Source: Clostridiales bacterium
GTDB lineage: Bacteria; Bacillota; Clostridia; Oscillospirales; Butyricicoccaceae
DNA: 9,480 bases
Direction of reading: 5' to 3'
NCBI GenBank assembly: GCA_019418305.1
Contig: DYCA01000049.1
Coordinates: 1 to 9,480 of the forward strand
Positions within the stretch are counted from its first letter, which is position 1. Each line of letters opens with the position of its first letter. The position numbers were made by a program, and so were the translations under genes. This document shows, piece by piece, positions 6,627-9,480 of the stretch. Under the pieces are notes generated by a model. The model made no database searches, was not told the origin of the DNA, and saw nothing but the letters and a program-made list of their open reading frames with translations.

Positions 6627-7853
6627 GTGTCATATGATTTTCTTCTGACGATTGCGATCGTCATGCTGTTCACCAAAATCTTCGGTCTGACCTCGGAGCG
6701 GGTACACATGCCGCAGGTCGTCGGTGCGTTGGTGGCTGGTGTGCTGGTAGGACCGAGCTGCCTTGCGTGGGTAGGAGAAACGGATTTTCTGGTGAAAGCC
6801 GCAGAGATCGGCGTCATTATTCTGATGTTCAATGCGGGTCTGGACACGGATTTGGAGGAGCTTAAAACCACCGGCTTTGCGTCCTTTATTATTGCGGTCA
6901 TCGGTGTACTGGTACCGCTCGCGAGCGGCATGGGATGCTACCTGATTTTCAGAAGTGAGCCGGCAGACCCCATGAACATGCTGAAAGCAGCCTTTATCGG
7001 CGTGGTGCTGACCGCAACCTCGGTATCCATCACGGTGGAAACGCTGCGCGAGATGGGAAAGTTGAAAAGCAAGGTCGGCACGGCGATATTGGGTGCGGCG
7101 GTGATTGACGATATTCTCGGTATTGTGGTGCTGACGGTGCTGACTGCGTTCACCGACCCGTCGGTAAAGCCGCTTCTGGTGTTCGGACGGATTTTCGCGT
7201 TCTTTATCTTTGTCCTTGTGGTCGGATTTGTGATGCACAAGGCGTTTATCAAGATGGAGCAGCGGTGGCATAAGCATCGGCGCATTGCTATCTACGCGCT
7301 GGTGTTTGCCTTTTTGATGAGCTATGTTGCGGAGACGCTCTTTGGCATCGCTGATATTACGGGTGCGTATTTCGCCGGTATCGTTATGTGCAACCTTTCG
7401 GATACGCGCGACTATGTGGCCAGCAAAACCAATGTGCTGGGCTATATGCTGTTTTCGCCGCTGTTCTTTGCGTCGATTGGTATCAAAACCAATCTGGACG
7501 GCTTGACGGGCGAGTTGGTGCTGTTTGCGGTGGTGCTGACGATTGTGGCCATCCTGTCTAAAATCATCGGCTGCGGTCTGGGTGCGCGGATGATGGGCTT
7601 CCAGATGTATGACGCAATTTCCATTGGTCTTGGTATGGTCTCCCGCGGTGAGGTCGCGCTGATTGTAGCGCAGAAGGGCGAGCAGGCGGGACTTATCAAC
7701 GCCGAGATGTTCCCGGCAATCGTACTGGTGGTCATTGTTACCACGCTGGTCACGCCGATTCTGCTGAAATTTGGCATGAAACGCCAGACGCCTGCCAATA
7801 CCGAGTTTTCTGCGCGGGAGGCGGAACAAATGCCCAAGGCAAGCCGGTATTGA
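6627..7853 (+). CDS. CPA2-family (Kef/NapA-type) cation:proton antiporter
   Basis: A 408-residue integral membrane protein with about eleven to thirteen hydrophobic segments. Hallmarks of the monovalent cation/proton antiporter-2 family are visible: MPQVVGALVAGVLVGP near the N-terminus (28-43), LTATSVSITVETLREMG (128-144) in the unwound helix region, the paired acidic residues D161-D162 in AAVIDDILGIVVL that bind ion and proton, and SPLFFASIGIKTNL (277-290) with GMVSRGEVALIVAQ (336-349) in the second half. There is no C-terminal TrkA-N/RCK domain, so it resembles NapA-like exchangers more than nucleotide-gated KefB/C. The ion (Na+ or K+) is not determinable. The start is GTG at 6627 with GAGGGG at 6611-6616, ten bases upstream; no nearer ATG has a ribosome site. 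It is transcribed alone, between a promoter and a terminator. Confidence 0.9.
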   Translation: MSYDFLLTIAIVMLFTKIFGLTSERVHMPQVVGALVAGVLVGPSCLAWVGETDFLVKAAEIGVIILMFNAGLDTDLEELKTTGFASFIIAVIGVLVPLASGMGCYLIFRSEPADPMNMLKAAFIGVVLTATSVSITVETLREMGKLKSKVGTAILGAAVIDDILGIVVLTVLTAFTDPSVKPLLVFGRIFAFFIFVLVVGFVMHKAFIKMEQRWHKHRRIAIYALVFAFLMSYVAETLFGIADITGAYFAGIVMCNLSDTRDYVASKTNVLGYMLFSPLFFASIGIKTNLDGLTGELVLFAVVLTIVAILSKIIGCGLGARMMGFQMYDAISIGLGMVSRGEVALIVAQKGEQAGLINAEMFPAIVLVVIVTTLVTPILLKFGMKRQTPANTEFSAREAEQMPKASRY

Positions 7854-7884
7854 CCGGCACAAGAAAGAATGCCGCTTTCAACAG

Positions 7885-7923
7885 ACAGCCCTTTCCGACG
7901 CTGTGGTCGGAAAGGGCTGTTTT
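7885..7923 (+). terminator. Intrinsic terminator after the CPA2 antiporter
   Basis: A perfect 15-bp stem, ACAGCCCTTTCCGAC (7885-7899) with GTCGGAAAGGGCTGT (7906-7920), a six-base loop and TTTT (7920-7923). It lies 31 bases after the antiporter stop. Confidence 0.94.
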
Positions 7924-7934
7924 CATACCGTTAC

Positions 7935-7963
7935 TTGAAGAGCAGAGTGGTATGTGGTATACT
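7935..7963 (+). promoter_or_regulatory. Extended -10 promoter of the membrane protein/Spx-like pair
   Basis: TTGAAG (7935-7940), a 17-base spacer and TATACT (7958-7963) preceded by TGG (7955-7957), an extended -10 element. The start of transcription would be near 7970. This also argues that the in-frame ATG at 7972 is not used, as it would lie at the very 5' end of the mRNA. Confidence 0.75.
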
Positions 7964-7998
7964 GATTTCGTATGTCAAAGACCTCTGGAGGGAGCAGA

Positions 7999-8838
7999 AT
8001 GAAACAAACGAAGATATTGCCGGTTCTGGCGGTTGTGCTGTGTCTGCCCGGTGTGGTGGTGCGCGCGCTGCATATGCTGAACGGCTTTGATATTGGAACA
8101 GGCCTGCCTGCGGCGGGCGACGCATGGGTGTGGTATTTTGCTGCGCTGCTGGTGGCGGCTGCGGTGGTATACGCAGTGCTGAGCATACCGCTGCGCGCAG
8201 CAAGTAACCTGCCGTTTGAGCAGCTGCTGGGTACGCAAAGCGTAGGTTTCCGCATGGCGGCAGTGATTTCCGGTCTGCTGCTTCTGGTTGGCGGCGTGGG
8301 GTATCTCTATCTGACGATGACGACCGGTGAGGAGGACGCTGCGGGTTGGGCCAAGGCGCTGGAAATTGTATATGCAGCGGTTACCGTCCTGTGCGGTGTG
8401 TGTGCCATCGGACTGGCTAAAGCACAGGGCAGTGAAATGACCGAGCAGTCCGCCAAGCTGACGCTGGTGCCGCTGCTGTGGAGCTGCCTGCACTTGCTCG
8501 TCAATTACCGCATGACCTGTGTGGACCCAAAGCTGGCTTCTTTTGCGTTCGGCCTCGTAGCGGATGTGATTCTGGTGCTGGCGTTCTACAATTTGGCGTG
8601 CCTGTTGTATGGCAAGCCGCATCCGGCGTGGCTGGCTTTTTTCAGCGCGGTGACAACGACCATGGCGGTGTCCGATATGGGCGGCTACGGCCTTTCCCGT
8701 CTGATGGGTGTGACAACGCCTGAATGGTCGGAAAAAATGGTGCTGCGCGGCTGTCTGTCAGTGGCGGCCTGCATTTTGCTGGCGGCGGAGCTGTTTGTAT
8801 TATGCCGCGACCATAGCACCGCAGATATATCGGAATAA
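7999..8838 (+). CDS. Multi-pass membrane protein of unknown function
   Basis: A 279-residue hydrophobic protein that I do not recognise. About eight membrane segments can be drawn (near 7-26, 42-63, 86-106, 117-139, 153-170, 181-204, 208-226 and 247-269), with short loops and an acidic C-terminal tail. There are no transporter, kinase or protease motifs, but several cysteines lie in or near helices (15, 132, 135, 163, 174, 201, 252, 258, 269). The frame stays open to an ATG at 7972, but I place the start at 7999 because GGAGG (7987-7991) is seven bases upstream and the promoter puts the mRNA start near 7970. It is the first gene of a two-gene unit; the Spx-like gene follows 22 bases later. 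A redox-linked role is suggested only by that neighbour. Confidence 0.82.
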   Translation: MKQTKILPVLAVVLCLPGVVVRALHMLNGFDIGTGLPAAGDAWVWYFAALLVAAAVVYAVLSIPLRAASNLPFEQLLGTQSVGFRMAAVISGLLLLVGGVGYLYLTMTTGEEDAAGWAKALEIVYAAVTVLCGVCAIGLAKAQGSEMTEQSAKLTLVPLLWSCLHLLVNYRMTCVDPKLASFAFGLVADVILVLAFYNLACLLYGKPHPAWLAFFSAVTTTMAVSDMGGYGLSRLMGVTTPEWSEKMVLRGCLSVAACILLAAELFVLCRDHSTADISE

Positions 8839-8860
8839 ATGAGTGGAAAGGAAGAACTGC

Positions 8861-9217
8861 ATGCTGTTTCTTTGTTATCCTAAGTGCTCAACTTGTCAGA
8901 AGGCCAGAAAGTGGCTGGAAGAGCAGGGGATTTCGTTTGACGAGCGCGATATCAAGCAGAACAACCCGACGGAAGAAGAGCTGCGGACGTGGTATGCGCG
9001 CAGCGGATTGCCGCTCAAGCGGTTTTTCAACACCAGCGGCTTGCCGTATAAGGCGCTGGGGCTTAAGGACAAGCTGACGGGCATGAGCGAGGAGGAGCAG
9101 CTGGCGCTGCTTGCAACCGACGGCATGCTGGTCAAGCGGCCCTTGCTGGTGGACGAGAATTTTGTGCTGACAGGCTTTAAACAGGCGGAATGGGAGCAGA
9201 TGCTCAAAAAGGATTGA
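8861..9217 (+). CDS. ArsC/Spx-family thioredoxin-fold protein
   Basis: A 118-residue protein with the length and layout of the ArsC/Spx/YusI family. The N-terminal strand leads into YPKCSTCQKARKWLEE, with a C9-x-x-C12 redox pair, then SFDERDI (25-31). SGLPLKRFFNTSG (48-60) and VKRPLLVDENFVLTGF (91-106) follow; R93 in KRP is the conserved arginine region of the fold. Members are glutaredoxin-linked arsenate reductases, the RNA-polymerase-binding regulators Spx and MgsR, and uncharacterised oxidoreductases; the sequence alone does not decide, and there is no ars operon here. The ATG at 8861 is chosen because AAAGGA (8847-8852) is at correct spacing; an upstream GTG at 8843 would overlap that site. 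It follows the membrane protein by 22 bases, and its stop lies inside the -35 box of the tRNA promoter. Confidence 0.9.
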   Translation: MLFLCYPKCSTCQKARKWLEEQGISFDERDIKQNNPTEEELRTWYARSGLPLKRFFNTSGLPYKALGLKDKLTGMSEEEQLALLATDGMLVKRPLLVDENFVLTGFKQAEWEQMLKKD

Positions 9218-9242
9218 CAAAGGTAAAAACGGATGGTATAAT
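9214..9242 (+). promoter_or_regulatory. Near-consensus promoter of the tRNA-Ser pair
   Basis: TTGACA (9214-9219), a 17-base spacer, TGG (9234-9236) and TATAAT (9237-9242): both boxes are perfect and the -10 is extended. The TGA stop of the preceding gene (9215-9217) lies inside the -35 box. The predicted start near 9249 leaves about 19 bases before the first tRNA. No stringent-response style GC discriminator is evident; the region after the -10 is AT-rich (AATTCTT). Confidence 0.92.
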
Positions 9243-9246
9243 AATT

Positions 9247-9263
9247 CTTGCTTATCGGGCAAG
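9247..9263 (+). other. Small hairpin in the tRNA leader
   Basis: CTTGC (9247-9251) pairs with GCAAG (9259-9263) around seven bases, immediately after the tRNA promoter and five bases before the mature 5' end of the first tRNA. It may only partly be in the transcript, since the expected start is about 9249. Possibly incidental, possibly relevant to 5' processing. Confidence 0.25.
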
Positions 9264-9267
9264 ATAC

Positions 9268-9356
9268 GGAGCGGTATCGAAGTGGTCATAACGAGGCGGT
9301 CTTGAAAACCGTTTGCCCGAAAGGGCGCGTGGGTTCGAATCCCACCCGCTCCGCCA
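9268..9356 (+). tRNA. tRNA-Ser, anticodon UGA
   Basis: An 89-base class II tRNA with encoded CCA (9354-9356). The acceptor stem is GGAGCGG (9268-9274) with CCGCTCC (9346-9352) and discriminator G9353. The anticodon loop CTTGAAA carries TGA at 9303-9305, which reads UCA-type serine codons. A long variable arm GCCC-GAAA-GGGC and a T arm GTGGG-TTCGAAT-CCCAC confirm the serine type. Six T follow the CCA (9357-9362), then the next tRNA starts 30 bases on. Confidence 0.97.
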
Positions 9357-9386
9357 TTTTTTCTTGGCGAAGCTACTACTTGACAT

Positions 9387-9477
9387 GGAGACGTACCCAA
9401 GCTGGTGAAGGGGCTCCCCTGCTAAGGGAGTAGGTCGGGAAACCGGCGCGAGAGTTCAAATCTCTCCGTCTCCGCCA
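9387..9477 (+). tRNA. tRNA-Ser, anticodon GCU
   Basis: A 91-base class II tRNA with encoded CCA (9475-9477). The acceptor stem is GGAGACG (9387-9393) with CGTCTCC (9467-9473) and discriminator G9474. The anticodon stem CTCCC/GGGAG (9414-9418, 9426-9430) holds the loop CTGCTAA with GCT at 9421-9423, which reads AGC/AGU serine codons. The variable arm is GTCGG-GAAA-CCGGC and the T arm GAGAG-TTCAAAT-CTCTC. It is probably cotranscribed with the tRNA-Ser(UGA) upstream; further tRNAs could follow outside the window. Confidence 0.97.
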
Positions 9478-9480
9478 AAA

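Noticed and set aside
6630..7862. A 410-codon minus-strand frame opposite the CPA2 antiporter
   Set aside because: The + strand frame is a clear membrane antiporter; the reverse translation is His/Arg/Gln-rich, as expected of the complement of hydrophobic codons.
7972..7998. Nine-codon N-terminal extension of the membrane protein from ATG 7972
   Set aside because: It falls at the predicted transcription start, and the strong GGAGG at 7987-7991 serves the ATG at 7999.
9380..9385. TTGACA directly before the second tRNA as a separate -35 box
   Set aside because: No -10 can be placed before the tRNA starts at 9387; the 30-base spacing fits one shared transcript.
9248..9433. Open frame across both tRNA genes
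   Set aside because: It overlaps two perfectly folding tRNAs and has no ribosome site.
1..9480. Insertion sequences, CRISPR arrays, phage or defence genes
   Set aside because: Looked for long direct or terminal repeats, regularly spaced repeats and transposase/integrase motifs; none were seen.

Overview
The window looks like chromosomal DNA from a GC-rich, low-pathogenicity-signal Firmicute of class Clostridia (my best guess is an Oscillospirales/Butyricicoccaceae-type gut anaerobe). The reasons are the ctsR-mcsA-mcsB-clpC stress operon, which is a Firmicutes hallmark, the strong AAAGGAG-type ribosome sites, sigma-A-like promoters and a GC content clearly above that of Bacillus. The family-level placement is inference from general composition only. 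Every gene I can support lies on the + strand.

Region 1 (1-4249) is the class III heat-shock operon: the 3' end of ctsR (repressor), mcsA (zinc-finger adaptor), mcsB (protein arginine kinase, overlapping mcsA by ATGA) and clpC (Hsp100 unfoldase that feeds ClpP). McsA activates McsB. McsB arginine-phosphorylates CtsR and damaged proteins, and ClpCP degrades the marked proteins. A 7-bp hairpin covers the clpC ribosome site. radA/disA, which follow clpC in Bacillus, are absent.

Region 2 (4250-4570) is a 320-base gap. It has an inverted repeat with two competing partners, then a good promoter and a structured leader with a tiny open frame.

Region 3 (4571-7924) is an ion-transport block: an ArsB/NhaD-type transporter, an unrecognised 154-aa soluble protein in the same transcript and a perfect terminator. 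An A-tract-rich stretch, a GTG-started CPA2-type cation/proton antiporter and another perfect terminator follow.

Region 4 (7925-9217) has a good extended -10 promoter driving an unrecognised ~8-helix membrane protein and an ArsC/Spx-fold thioredoxin-like protein. Region 5 (9214-9480) has a near-consensus promoter overlapping the end of that gene, driving two tandem tRNA-Ser genes (UGA, GCU anticodons).

I see no mobile element, CRISPR array, phage gene or defence system. The window is mostly ordinary core and housekeeping sequence. The less explained parts are the post-clpC inverted repeat, the leader of the first transporter, the 154-aa protein and the membrane protein paired with the Spx-like protein.
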